From contig CAZLYU010000015.1 of the NCBI GenBank assembly GCA_964563855.1, positions 1 through 64,000 of the forward strand: 64,000 nt of DNA, read 5' to 3'. Within the stretch, counting starts at the first letter, position 1. The number at the start of each line of letters is the position of its first letter. The position numbers were made by a program, and so were the translations under genes. Below the pieces are notes generated by a model that searched no databases, was not told where the DNA came from, and saw nothing but the letters and a program-made list of their open reading frames with translations. Below are positions 49,844 through 59,295 of this stretch, piece after piece. This DNA comes from JAFGRR01 sp964563855. Its GTDB lineage: Bacteria > Planctomycetota > Phycisphaerae > UBA1845 > Fen-1342.

Positions 49844-51925
49844 ATGGGGTTGTTCGACCTCGTCGTGTTTGTCGTGTTAGCCATCGTGGTGATCGGCATC
49901 GGTGTATGGCAGAGCCGCGGTGAGAAGACAAGCGGCGAGCAGGGCGCGTCGGAGTATTTTCTGGCGGGTCGCGGCCTGACGTGGTGGCTGGTGGGGTTCT
50001 CGCTGATTGCGGCGAACATCTCGACCGAACAGTTCGTCGGGATGAGCGGACAGGCCGCCGACTGGCTCGGCATGGCGATCGCGAGTTATGAATGGATGGC
50101 GGCGATCACGCTCGTGGTGGTCGCGTTTCTGTTCCTGCCGACGTTTCTCAAGAGCGGCATCTACACGATCCCCGAGTTCCTCGAGTATCGCTACGACGTC
50201 TTCGCTCGCACGGTCATGGCGCTGTTTTCGCTGATCGTGCTGGTCGGCGTGCCAACGGTGACGGTCATTTTCTCGGGCGCCAAGGTCATCACGGCCAACT
50301 TCCAAGGCGTCGAGCTCGGCCCGATGCACTTCGGCGACATCACGCTCGCGTGTTGGATCATCGGCATCGTGGCCGCCGGCTACGTGTTTGCGGGCGGGTT
50401 GAAGTCGTGCGCCTGGACCGACCTCATGTGGGGCTCCGGCCTCATCCTCGGCGGCTTCGTGATTCTCTACTACGTGTTCGACGTGCTCGGCAACGCCGAC
50501 CCGAACGAGCTGGTGAAGACCGCGGCGAACCCGGAGGTGACCGCGGCGTCGCTCGAGAGCGCCAACGCGTGGTCGCGGTTCTGGATGCTCAACTCCGGCG
50601 ACCTGCCCGAAGGCAAGCTGCACATGTTCCGCCCGGCCGATGATCCGGCGATTCCGTGGACGGCGCTGGTGGTCGGGTTATGGATTCCGAACTTCTTCTA
50701 CTGGGGCCTGAACCAGTACATCACGCAACGCACGCTCGGTTCGAAGAGCCTGGCCGAAGGGCAGCGCGGCGTGGTGTTCGCGGCGTTTCTGAAGCTGATC
50801 ATTCCGTTTGTGGTGGTCATTCCCGGCATTCTCGCCTTCAACCTCTTCAACGATGCGTTGCGCGAAGACGCTTCGACCCGCAATGCGCTGGTCATCGCCG
50901 AGAAGTCGCCGGGCTTGTATGCGTCGCTGAGCACGAGCGTGGCGCTGCCGGCCGACGGGCGCACGTCGCGCGCCGCCGAGGAAGTCGCCGACTTGCTGGC
51001 TGAAGGCGGCGATCCCACCGCCGTCGTGTACGCGTTCGGCGATAAGTTCGCCGAGCTGTATCCCGAAGACGCCGCCCGCATCATCGCGCACAACAGTGCG
51101 CTGCTGGCGGGACGCGTGGAGTTCGACGCACCGGCAGGGGCTGACGCTGCGTCGCTCGCGGCGCTCAGCGCCTTGCAAGCTCAAGCGGCAAGGCGGATTG
51201 ACGAAGCGGCCATCGCGACCGAGCAACTCAAGGCGCATGACACCGACAACGCGTTTCCGACGCTGATTCGCGAATTGCTCCCGACCAACTTCGGCATCAA
51301 GGGCTTCGTGCTGGTGGCGATCTTCGGCGCGGTCGTCAGTTCTCTGGCGTCGATGCTGAACTCGGCGTCGACCATTGCGACGATGGACCTCTATCGCAAG
51401 GTGCGCGGTCCGAAGACGCCGCAGGGCGAACTGGTGACCTTCGGACGGGTGTGTGTCGTCGTGTTCATGTTGATCGCCGCTTATCTCGCGCCCGTTCTGG
51501 CGAATCCGGCGTTTGGCGGCATCTTCACGTTCATCCAGGAGTTCCAGGGCTTTATCTCGCCGGGCATTCTGGCGATCTTCCTGTTCGGCGTGCTGGTGCA
51601 TCGCGCCCCGCGCTACTGCGGTATGGTCGGCCTAATTCTCAACCCGATTCTCTACGGCCTGTTCAAGTTCAGCCCCGACTGGTTCGGCGATGCGATGCCC
51701 GGCCCGCTGGCATGGGCGTCGGGCCTGGCGTTCCTCGATCGTATGGCGCTGTGTTTCGGCATCATCATCGCCCTGCTCACCACGCTGACGCTGGTCAACC
51801 CGCTGAAGAAGCCGGTCGAGTTGCCGGTCAACGAGCAGATGGACCTGACGCCGTCGCGCATGGCGATGGTGTTCGGCGTCGTGGTGTGCGTGCTGACGGT
51901 GGTGCTGTACATCGTGTTCCGGTAG
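49844..51925 (+). CDS. Sodium/solute symporter (SSS/SLC5, SGLT-like)
   Basis: A 693-residue secondary transporter with about fourteen TMs. The N-terminal SEYFLAGRGLTWWLVGFSLIAANISTEQFVGMSG stretch is diagnostic of sugar-type SSS members and carries the unwound TM1 Na+ site. The later NQYITQRTL and FGAVVSSLASMLNSASTIATMDLYRK are also typical. A hydrophilic insertion of roughly 120 residues (about 345-470) interrupts the transporter before LLPTNFGIKGF, a variant seen in some planctomycete symporters. GAGGAG precedes the ATG. Position after an exported glycosidase suggests uptake of released sugar. Confidence 0.9.
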   Translation: MGLFDLVVFVVLAIVVIGIGVWQSRGEKTSGEQGASEYFLAGRGLTWWLVGFSLIAANISTEQFVGMSGQAADWLGMAIASYEWMAAITLVVVAFLFLPTFLKSGIYTIPEFLEYRYDVFARTVMALFSLIVLVGVPTVTVIFSGAKVITANFQGVELGPMHFGDITLACWIIGIVAAGYVFAGGLKSCAWTDLMWGSGLILGGFVILYYVFDVLGNADPNELVKTAANPEVTAASLESANAWSRFWMLNSGDLPEGKLHMFRPADDPAIPWTALVVGLWIPNFFYWGLNQYITQRTLGSKSLAEGQRGVVFAAFLKLIIPFVVVIPGILAFNLFNDALREDASTRNALVIAEKSPGLYASLSTSVALPADGRTSRAAEEVADLLAEGGDPTAVVYAFGDKFAELYPEDAARIIAHNSALLAGRVEFDAPAGADAASLAALSALQAQAARRIDEAAIATEQLKAHDTDNAFPTLIRELLPTNFGIKGFVLVAIFGAVVSSLASMLNSASTIATMDLYRKVRGPKTPQGELVTFGRVCVVVFMLIAAYLAPVLANPAFGGIFTFIQEFQGFISPGILAIFLFGVLVHRAPRYCGMVGLILNPILYGLFKFSPDWFGDAMPGPLAWASGLAFLDRMALCFGIIIALLTTLTLVNPLKKPVELPVNEQMDLTPSRMAMVFGVVVCVLTVVLYIVFR

Positions 51926-52029
51926 GCGGGCCGCGTGCGGCACGTGCGGGAAGTTCGTCGTACGTGTCGCCCGTCGCGCGAAGCCGCTGCCTGAGCGCGG
52001 TCCGGCATTCCGGAAGCGTCTCCGAATAA

Positions 52030-52058
52030 TTGATCTTCGTTTACGAAGGTGCTGTAAT
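52030..52058 (+). promoter_or_regulatory. Sigma70-like promoter with a palindrome in the spacer
   Basis: TTGATC and TGTAAT are separated by 17 bases and lie 68 bases before the 52127 gene. The spacer holds CTTCGT-TT-ACGAAG (52035-52048), a perfect 14-base inverted repeat where a repressor could block RNA polymerase. Confidence 0.5.
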
Positions 52059-52126
52059 CGGAGGGCGGCGACGGCCGGCTCATTCGGGCGACTCGCCGAG
52101 AAACGTTCAAGCGTGGAGATCGTGCG

Positions 52127-52342
52127 ATGGCTGCCGACATGCAGGCGTTCTGGAACTGGTTCGATATCCCCCGGGTCACGCTTGCGATGGTTGCGGTGAT
52201 CGTCGTCGCCAGCGTCATCGCGGGCATGGCGGCGAGCGTGCTCAAGACCCGCTCTGACAACCAGCTCAAACAGTCGATGCTCGATCGCGGCCTGTCTGTC
52301 GACGAGATCGAGCGCGTGCTCAAAGCCCGCGCGAAGCAGTAG
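52127..52342 (+). CDS. Small single-pass membrane protein
   Basis: A 71-residue protein: a short N-terminal segment with aromatic residues (FWNWFDIP), one TM (about 17-38) and a charged cytoplasmic helix ending in QSMLDRGLSVDEIERVLKARAK. The C-terminal pattern (short amphipathic helix with MLDRGxSxDEIERVL) recurs in planctomycete and phage-shock-associated small proteins, but I cannot name a family. It has its own promoter and a GGAG before the start. Function unknown. Confidence 0.7.
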   Translation: MAADMQAFWNWFDIPRVTLAMVAVIVVASVIAGMAASVLKTRSDNQLKQSMLDRGLSVDEIERVLKARAKQ

Positions 52343-52364
52343 CGTCTCGCGATCGCTGCAGCGC

Positions 52365-54242
52365 TCAGCGCGCTGCTGGCGCGTCGCTTTCAGACGTCTC
52401 CGCGGGTTTGGGGTCTGGCGGGCCGAGCGTGATGACCGTGTCGCCGGCTTTGGGCTTGGCGTCGCGTGCTTCGGTGATGACCACCAACGACCCACTGCTG
52501 CGTTTGATAAACAGCAGCATGAGGTCCTCACCGTGTTTCTGGCGTAGGTCGTCGTAGGTGAATTGCTCGGTCAACGGCGTCGCGCGAAAGACGGCCCCCG
52601 CCGCCACCCGCTGATTCAGCACCTGATAGGTCTGCTTGGGTCCAAACAGCACGCGTCCGTGCATTTCGTCGGCGAGCGTTTTTTCTCCGCCCCGGCCCTT
52701 GGCTGGCGAGAGCTGGTAGACCTCTTTCTTGCCGAACATGCGTTCGAAGCGTCGCAGGGCGAGTGCGTTGACTTCGTCGTTGGGCGTGAGGGCCAGCGCG
52801 CGGCCGATTCCAGAGAGATCGAGGTCGTCGATGATGAAGTCAGAGAGAATGTTGCCGTCGTGCGTCGTCAAGCCCGACATGCGCGCGGCAGAGGTGTTGC
52901 TCCAATTGTTGTCGATCAACAGGACGCGCGCGTCGATCTTCGCCAGCGCCTCGGCCATCTGCCGCGACCAGCGCTGCGCGCCGATCAGCAGCAGCCCTTG
53001 CGGGTTGGGATCGGCGACTTGCAGCCAACGGGCGATCGGCGCCGCGGTCAGGCCGTACACCGCGACCGTCGCGACGATCACGAGAAACGTAATCGGGGTC
53101 AGCAGCTCAGCCCCCGCCACACCACGCGCCTCGAGCCCGATCGCAAAAACCGACACGACGGCGGCCGCGACGATGCCGCGCGGCGCCATCCAGGCGAGCA
53201 GCGCACGCTCGCGCCAACGCAGCGGCCCGCCGACGGTTGAGGCGAGGACGGCCAGCGGCCGCACCAGCACGATCAGGCCGATCACGAAGATTGCGGCCCC
53301 CCACCCGAGTTGCGTCAGATCGTCGATGGTCAGCCGGGCCGAGAGCAGGATGAAGAGCGTCGAGATTAGCAGCACGCGCAGTTGCTCTTTGAACTCCACG
53401 ATGTGATGCACATTCGCGATGCGCTGATTCGCCAACACGATGCCCATGATGGTGACGGCGAACAGTCCGGATTCGGATTGGAAGAGATTCGACACCACGA
53501 ACGTGGCCACGACCAACATCAGCGAGACCGCGTTGTGGAGATGGTCGGGCATGCCGTGGCGGCTCACGAGCCACGCCAGCAGCAGCGCCGTCGTGACGCC
53601 GAGCCCGCCGCCGATGACCACCGTGTAGGTCAGTCCCCAGGCGACGGCGCTGGCGGCTTCTTCACCGCTCGTGGCGACGATGACCTCGAACACGAGCACC
53701 GCGAGCAGCGCGCCGATCGGGTCGTTGACGATGCCCTCCCACTTGATGGTGGAGGCCAGGCGTCCTTTGGGTCGCAGATAGCGCAGCATGGGGATGATGA
53801 CGGTTGGCCCGCTGACGACGAGCACACTGCCCAGCAGCATCGCGGTCGGCCAACTCATGCCGATACAGAAGTGGGCGAGGACGGCGGATCCGAGCCACGT
53901 GACCACGATGCCGATGGTGACCAGATTGCGCACCACGCCGCGGACTTCGCGGATCTCGCGCCAATTCAGCGACAGCCCGCCTTCGTAGAGAATCAGCCCG
54001 ACGGAGAGCGACACAAACGCCAACAACAAGTCTGGCCCGAGCATCTGATCGGGGTTGAGCGCCCAGTTGGGCGCGAGGACGGCCAGGACCGGTCCGGCGA
54101 CAAAACCGAATATGAGCAGCAACAGGATGGACGGCACATTGATGCGCCAGGCCAGCCACTGAGCCGTTACGCCGAGTGCGATAACGCTCGCCAGGCCAAA
54201 CAGTATTCCCTGCTGTTGAGCTGCTGCGAGCAGCACATCCAT
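52365..54242 (-). CDS. CPA1-type Na+/H+ antiporter with TrkA domains
   Basis: A 625-residue protein. The first ~400 residues form twelve or so TMs of the monovalent cation:proton antiporter-1 family, with the ion-binding Asn-Asp pair in EGIVNDPIGALL and LILYEGGLSLNWREIR upstream. A degenerate TrkA-N/Rossmann-like domain follows (GLLLIGAQRWSRQMAEALAK..VLLIDNN). Then comes a TrkA-C-like region (about 545-600) ending in GDTVITLG, which would sense nucleotides or ions. It fits NhaP2/YnfA-like proteins that exchange K+ or Na+ for protons. It lies 76 bases after the FtsX permease gene on the same strand. Confidence 0.87.
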   Translation of the reverse strand: MDVLLAAAQQQGILFGLASVIALGVTAQWLAWRINVPSILLLLIFGFVAGPVLAVLAPNWALNPDQMLGPDLLLAFVSLSVGLILYEGGLSLNWREIREVRGVVRNLVTIGIVVTWLGSAVLAHFCIGMSWPTAMLLGSVLVVSGPTVIIPMLRYLRPKGRLASTIKWEGIVNDPIGALLAVLVFEVIVATSGEEAASAVAWGLTYTVVIGGGLGVTTALLLAWLVSRHGMPDHLHNAVSLMLVVATFVVSNLFQSESGLFAVTIMGIVLANQRIANVHHIVEFKEQLRVLLISTLFILLSARLTIDDLTQLGWGAAIFVIGLIVLVRPLAVLASTVGGPLRWRERALLAWMAPRGIVAAAVVSVFAIGLEARGVAGAELLTPITFLVIVATVAVYGLTAAPIARWLQVADPNPQGLLLIGAQRWSRQMAEALAKIDARVLLIDNNWSNTSAARMSGLTTHDGNILSDFIIDDLDLSGIGRALALTPNDEVNALALRRFERMFGKKEVYQLSPAKGRGGEKTLADEMHGRVLFGPKQTYQVLNQRVAAGAVFRATPLTEQFTYDDLRQKHGEDLMLLFIKRSSGSLVVITEARDAKPKAGDTVITLGPPDPKPAETSESDAPAAR

Positions 54243-54318
54243 GATGGCGTCCGCCGTTGTTCAAAAGGAACTTCGCTTCGTCGCCGAGTCCCGCGCGGAC
54301 CCGACGACCGGCCTGATC

Positions 54319-57081
54319 TTACGCGACGTGCAACGCCTGGACGACGTCGTTTCGGGCGGCGCGGCGGGCGGGCCACAGCCCCGCGATGACGCACAGCAGA
54401 ATCGTCGCGGCCGCGGCGCTGAAGACAAAAGGCCACGGCATGACAAAGGCGACGTCGAATCCCCACATGTTGCCGGTGAGGCGCGTTGTGTTGTGGGCTA
54501 GATGCAGCCCGAGGGCCACGCCCAGCAGTCCGCCGAGCAGGCCGAGCACAATCGCCTCGCCGATGACCAGTCGCAGCACCAGACCACGGGTCGCCCCCAC
54601 CGCACGCATGATTGCGATCTGCTTTGAACGACTTGCGACGTTGGCCGACATCAGGTTCGCGACGCCAAGCGCCGCCACCAGGAGCGCAATCGCGGGGGCG
54701 GCGGCCAGAAGCCGCGTAACCGCCGAGAGTTGGCGATCAATTTCATCTTTCAGTTCGGCGATCGTTCCAAAGTTCGCCGCCGGAGTGCTGAGTTTCTTGG
54801 TGATTGCGAGCAATACCTGGTCTTCGCGATAGCGACGCCACCGCGCATCGAGCGGGATGCGCGGGTCGTAGTATTTCTCGGCAAGCGCGGCGCCCTCCTC
54901 CGTGTCGCGCGGCGGCGGCCAGTCGACCGGGGGCGGAGCGTCTGAAAGGGCGAAGTTCAGCAGCACGAGTCTGCGGCCGCGCAGGTTGAACAGGCGTTCG
55001 AGGTCGGCGTTGGAACCCAGCACGGTCCCGCTCGCGGCGACGGACATCTGCGACCGGAGCTGAAAGTAGTTCGCCGCGATGTCGAGCGCCGGCGATGTGA
55101 CCACCGCCGCGACTTCGAACTGATACGGGCGATCGCCGTAGTAGACGGTGACCATGTCACCGAGGCGTTTGTTGCGCGAGTTCGCGAAGTCTTCCGCGAT
55201 GATGACGTACCCCCCCTGCCTGAGTTTCTGCATCGCGTCCCCTTCGTCGCCTTCGAGATACTCCAACTGAACGAGATCGGGAAAGCGATCCGGGTCGCAT
55301 CCGACGAACCAGGTGAGCGACGAAAACAGCCGTTCGGTTCCGAACAGCGAAGATTGTTCGATGAGCTTCACGTTGACCATGTTGCAACTGGTGAACGCAC
55401 CGACGCCGCTGATCGTCGCGAGCTGCTCGTCAACATCGTTTTGCTGCGGGCGGACCTGGCTCGGGCTCCATAGATAGGCGGCGGGAAACTGCTTGGGGAA
55501 CTGCCACCCCTGCTGAAAGCTGTTGCTAAACACGACCAGACCCACGATGAGCGAGAGGCCGACCATCAGTCCGCAGCAGATGCCGGTGGAGCGCCACACC
55601 GCGTGTCCGACCTGATCTTGCAGCAGGTGAACGCGAACGCGCAGCAGCGCCGCCGCGAGGTGCACGATTGTCGAGCCGACCAGCCACACCACCAGCGGCG
55701 CCAGGCACGCATAGCCCACATACAGCAACACGACCGAAGCCGATGCATAGCCCACCCACTCCGGCGAACGCATCGCGTACACATTCACGATGTACGCCTG
55801 CACCGCCACCAGCGCCGCTCCGAAGACGGCGACGAGCACCAACCAGAAACGCTGGGGGCGCCGGGCCCGAGGACGCGCCGCTTCGAGCGGGGAGACGCCA
55901 ACCGCGGCTAACGTCGGGATGAGGGCGGCCACCAGCGTGGCGCCGAGCCCGGCGACGATCGCCAGCAGAATGCCGCTGCCGCTCACCCGGAACTCGCCGA
56001 CGTATTCGGGGGCGATCTGAACGCTCAGCGCGGCGAGGCCGAGACCGGCGGGCACGCCGAGTGCGACGCCGATGACGCCCAACGGCGCCACTTCGAGAAG
56101 CATCATCGCCGCCAGTTGCCAGCGGGTGACGCCGACGCAGCGCAACAGCCCCAACTGCGCGATCCGCTCGACCATGCCCATCGACAGCGTGCTGAGGATG
56201 ATGAACAGCGCCGTAAGCAACGCCACGCAGCTCATCAGAACGAGCACAAACTCCTGCTGCGACTGCGCGTTTTCGATCTGTCGCATCCGCGCGAGGGCGT
56301 CGCGCACGCTCAGATGGGCCCCGAACGGCTTGCGCGCCAGGGTGTTTCGAACGTTGATGGCGAGCTTCTGGATCGACTCGGGATTCACGTCGGAAGCGAC
56401 GATGTCGATGGTGGTGACCTGGCCGGTGCGCGAATCGATCCGCTGAAGCGTGCGCAGCGGCAGAATCACGAGCGGCTTCTGGTACCGCGCCAAGCGTCGC
56501 CGGTCCAGCAGGCCGACAATCTCCAACGCGTAGGGCTCGCTGCGATTCTCGGCCCAGACGACGACGAAGTCGCCAACACCGCAACCCTTCTCGGCTGCGA
56601 CGCCGGCCTCGACGACGCACACTATCCCGTCGTCGGGCGTGAGCATCCGGCCGTCGCTCAGCGACCAATCACGAAAGTGGGCCTCGTTGCCAGGATCGAC
56701 GCCCATAAAGTCGGCTCGATCTGTGCGTACGCGCCAGGCTTTCTCATAATTGTCCGCCGCCACGTCATCGGCCGAGAGGATCTTGGCTTGCAGCCGGCGA
56801 TGCAGGACGGCGGTGACGCGTTCGACGCCGTCGACCTGTTCCGCGTAACGCTTGAGCGATTCGCTGATCTGGCCTTCGCGTCCGAGGGGCGACTCCACAC
56901 TGACGTGCGCGTCGCCGACGTACTGTTCGGCCCATTCGAGGATCGAGGTCCGCACCGACTCGAAGCAGCAGGTCACCCAGACGACCGCCGCCACGCCGAG
57001 CGCGATCGCGGCGGTCGCGCCCGCGGTGCGCAGCCGCCAGACCCACCAAGCGCGGAACGCGAGTTGCGACCAATGCTGCAT
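54319..57081 (-). CDS. Large FtsX-type ABC transporter permease, two FtsX domains
   Basis: A 920-residue permease. TM near 16-38, extracytoplasmic MacB-like periplasmic core domain, FtsX domain 1 (about 280-400; IAQLGLLRCVGVTRWQLAAM), a central TM pair (about 410-465) and a second TM at about 495-515. A second extracytoplasmic domain follows, and then FtsX domain 2 (about 790-920; SKQIAIMRAVGATRGLVLRL). This double arrangement resembles the YknZ/LolCE-duplicated or 'DUF214' permeases that export lipids or lipoproteins. Its ATPase gene lies 25 bases upstream. Confidence 0.88.
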   Translation of the reverse strand: MQHWSQLAFRAWWVWRLRTAGATAAIALGVAAVVWVTCCFESVRTSILEWAEQYVGDAHVSVESPLGREGQISESLKRYAEQVDGVERVTAVLHRRLQAKILSADDVAADNYEKAWRVRTDRADFMGVDPGNEAHFRDWSLSDGRMLTPDDGIVCVVEAGVAAEKGCGVGDFVVVWAENRSEPYALEIVGLLDRRRLARYQKPLVILPLRTLQRIDSRTGQVTTIDIVASDVNPESIQKLAINVRNTLARKPFGAHLSVRDALARMRQIENAQSQQEFVLVLMSCVALLTALFIILSTLSMGMVERIAQLGLLRCVGVTRWQLAAMMLLEVAPLGVIGVALGVPAGLGLAALSVQIAPEYVGEFRVSGSGILLAIVAGLGATLVAALIPTLAAVGVSPLEAARPRARRPQRFWLVLVAVFGAALVAVQAYIVNVYAMRSPEWVGYASASVVLLYVGYACLAPLVVWLVGSTIVHLAAALLRVRVHLLQDQVGHAVWRSTGICCGLMVGLSLIVGLVVFSNSFQQGWQFPKQFPAAYLWSPSQVRPQQNDVDEQLATISGVGAFTSCNMVNVKLIEQSSLFGTERLFSSLTWFVGCDPDRFPDLVQLEYLEGDEGDAMQKLRQGGYVIIAEDFANSRNKRLGDMVTVYYGDRPYQFEVAAVVTSPALDIAANYFQLRSQMSVAASGTVLGSNADLERLFNLRGRRLVLLNFALSDAPPPVDWPPPRDTEEGAALAEKYYDPRIPLDARWRRYREDQVLLAITKKLSTPAANFGTIAELKDEIDRQLSAVTRLLAAAPAIALLVAALGVANLMSANVASRSKQIAIMRAVGATRGLVLRLVIGEAIVLGLLGGLLGVALGLHLAHNTTRLTGNMWGFDVAFVMPWPFVFSAAAATILLCVIAGLWPARRAARNDVVQALHVA

Positions 57082-57106
57082 TTAGTGGTCGCTCCCCATT
57101 ACGCCG

Positions 57107-57907
57107 CTAACCGGCCAACGCTTGGTACTCACGCACCACCGCTCCAGCGTCTTCGCTGGCATCGTTGCGAAAGGATCCAACCAGGCGCCCGTCCTTGAGC
57201 ACAACGACTTCGTCGGCAAAGGCGGCGCCGTGCGCTTCGTGCGTCACCATCACGACCGTGGTGCGCTGCTCGCGCGTCACCCGTCTGAGCAGCGCCCAGA
57301 CCTCGAGCGACTGTTTCGAATCGAGACTGCCGGTGGGCTCATCGGCGAGGATGATGGCGGGTTCGTTCAGGAGCGCCCGAGCGATCGCGACGCGCTGTTG
57401 CTCGCCGCCGGAGAGCGCATCCGGGCGGTGCCCGCCGCGCGGCGTGAGGTGCACCAGATCGAGCAGCGCGGCGACCCGCGCCGCGCTGTCGGCCCCGCGT
57501 TTCCCGTCGACGAGCTGCGGCAGCGCGATGTTTTCACGGGCTGACAGCGTTGGCAGCAGGTTGAACTCTTGAAAGATCACGCCCATCCGCCGCCGCCGAA
57601 AGATCGTGCGTCGCGCGTCGTCCATGGCGGCGAGGTCGTGTCCTTCAATGATGATGCTGCCCGACGATGGGAGCGTCAATCCGCCGATCAGGTGCAGCAG
57701 CGTACTCTTGCCCGATCCGCTGGCCCCCATGATCGCGACGAAGCTGCCCTGCCGTGCTTGCAGATCCACGCCATCCAGCGCGGTCACCAGTGTTTGATCG
57801 GCGGCGCGACCATACACCTTGCGCACCGCACGCACGTCAAGCACGACGTCGGCGTCAACGGTTGTCGTGTAATTCACCCCGGCGCCGGGGTCGGTGGAGT
57901 CACGCAT
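57107..57907 (-). CDS. LolD/MacB-type ABC transporter ATP-binding protein
   Basis: A 266-residue ATPase: Walker A GASGSGKST (Lys68), Q-loop FQEFNLLPTL, signature LSGGEQQRVAIARAL and Walker B IILADEPTGSLD, as in LolD/MacB. The ~20-residue extension before the core is unremarkable. ATG 57907 is used although its ribosome site is poor. It forms one transporter with the 920-residue permease. Confidence 0.9.
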   Translation of the reverse strand: MRDSTDPGAGVNYTTTVDADVVLDVRAVRKVYGRAADQTLVTALDGVDLQARQGSFVAIMGASGSGKSTLLHLIGGLTLPSSGSIIIEGHDLAAMDDARRTIFRRRRMGVIFQEFNLLPTLSARENIALPQLVDGKRGADSAARVAALLDLVHLTPRGGHRPDALSGGEQQRVAIARALLNEPAIILADEPTGSLDSKQSLEVWALLRRVTREQRTTVVMVTHEAHGAAFADEVVVLKDGRLVGSFRNDASEDAGAVVREYQALAG

Positions 57908-57999
57908 CGCGCGGAGTGTATGCCACGGTCGCGACGCCCACAAACGTCGACGGGGCCGTGACGATTCGCGACGCGCAGCCGCCAGCCCGCTTGCGTTTT

Positions 58000-58005
58000 T
58001 ATACT
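58000..58005 (+). promoter_or_regulatory. Possible -10 element (TATACT)
   Basis: TATACT after a run of Ts, 48 bases before the 58054 gene. No convincing -35 box at 16-18 bases. Confidence 0.38.
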
Positions 58006-58053
58006 CGCGACCGCAAAGTGGGACCGGTCGATCTGCGCACTTTGGAGCTACAC

Positions 58054-58371
58054 ATGCCGCTGAGCCCGGTTTTCTATGCGCCGGACTGGCCGCCGACCGG
58101 GGGGCTTGGCGGATCAGGGCTCCAGCCGTGGGACACGGCTTTGGGTTGGCCCGCGCAAGGGCCGCCGCTCGGCATGCCGCCGGGACCGTTCCCCAACATT
58201 GTCAGCGCGACTCAGAAGCTCAATCCCTATCCTGACGCTGCGCACCCTCGGTTCGGCGACGAATCCCCGGATAAGCTGGACCCGTCCAAGTCGTTCAATC
58301 CCAAACCGATGGTCGACACGGCCATCAATCAGGGACGCGGCGAGGGCATGGGCTCCGTGGTGACCCAATAG
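58054..58371 (+). CDS. Small Pro/Gly-rich protein, unknown
   Basis: A 105-residue protein with no signal peptide or membrane segment, rich in Pro, Gly, Asn and Asp (DWPPTGGLGGSGLQPWD, PPLGMPPGPFPN). It reads as largely disordered, and no family is recognised. The ATG has GGAG 6 nt upstream, which supports it being real. It lies 30 bases before the metal-permease gene, so the two may be co-transcribed. Confidence 0.55.
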   Translation: MPLSPVFYAPDWPPTGGLGGSGLQPWDTALGWPAQGPPLGMPPGPFPNIVSATQKLNPYPDAAHPRFGDESPDKLDPSKSFNPKPMVDTAINQGRGEGMGSVVTQ

Positions 58372-58401
58372 TGCGCGCCAGTCGACGCCGGCGGAGTGTG
58401 T

Positions 58402-59271
58402 GTGTTCGAGTACTTTGAAGCACTCCGCGATTTCCCTTTCCTCCAGCACGCACTCGCTGCAGGGCTGCTCGCGGCGATCGCCTGCGGCGTGGTCGGCAGC
58501 TACGTCGTCGTCCGGCGCATCAGCTACATGGCGGGCGCCATCGCACATGCCGTTCTCGCGGGGCTCGGCGCCGCAGGTTATACGAATGCGGCGCTCGGCT
58601 GGTCATGGCCGACGCTCTTGCACGGCGCCGTCATCGCCGCCCTGCTTGCCGCGATCATCATCGGCATCGTGAGCTTGCGGGCCAAGCAGCGCGAAGACAC
58701 GCTGATCGGCGCGATCTGGGCGGTCGGCATGGCGATCGGCGTGCTGTTCATCTACGCGACCCCCGGCTATCAAACCGACCTCATGAGTTACCTGTTCGGC
58801 AGCCTCTCCTTCGTCGGACGTGACGACCTCTATCTGCTGGCGTGTTTGAACCTCTGCATCGTCGTCACCGTGACGCTCTTCTATCACCGCTTCCAAGCGG
58901 TCTGCTTCGATGAAGAGTTCGCTCGGCTCCGCGGCGTGTGGGTCGAGCCGCTGTATGTGTTGTTGTTGTGCCTGGTGGCGCTCACGGTTGTTTTGCTGGT
59001 GTATGTCGTTGGAATCATCCTGGTCATCGCGCTGCTCACCCTGCCCGCCGCCATCGCATCGCTCGGCTGCCGAACGCTGCTGCAAATGTTCGTCGCGGCC
59101 ACGCTGCTGGCGGCGCTGTTCACCACCGCCGGCCAGGCGCTGGCCTATCCCCTCGACATTCAATCCGGCGGATCGATCATTCTCGTCACCGGCGGTTCGT
59201 ATCTGCTGGCGATGCTGGGCGCCGCGGTGTGGCGCGCCGTGTCGCGGCGTCGGAGCCACGCCGTTCCATAA
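58402..59271 (+). CDS. ABC-3 family metal transporter permease (ZnuB/MntB-like)
   Basis: A 289-residue permease with about eight TMs of the Zn2+/Mn2+/Fe2+ ABC-3 family. Motifs include GVVGSYVVVRRISYMAGAIAHAVLAGLGAAGY near the N terminus, typical of ZnuB/MntB, and GIILVIALLTLPAAIA in the conserved cytoplasmic loop that contacts the ATPase. The solute-binding protein and ATPase genes are not nearby. GTG 58402 is preferred (GGAG 5 nt upstream) over the GTG at 58396 that overlaps that site. Confidence 0.85.
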   Translation: MFEYFEALRDFPFLQHALAAGLLAAIACGVVGSYVVVRRISYMAGAIAHAVLAGLGAAGYTNAALGWSWPTLLHGAVIAALLAAIIIGIVSLRAKQREDTLIGAIWAVGMAIGVLFIYATPGYQTDLMSYLFGSLSFVGRDDLYLLACLNLCIVVTVTLFYHRFQAVCFDEEFARLRGVWVEPLYVLLLCLVALTVVLLVYVVGIILVIALLTLPAAIASLGCRTLLQMFVAATLLAALFTTAGQALAYPLDIQSGGSIILVTGGSYLLAMLGAAVWRAVSRRRSHAVP

Positions 59272-59295
59272 ACGCCGACCAAGTGCGATCGGCCG

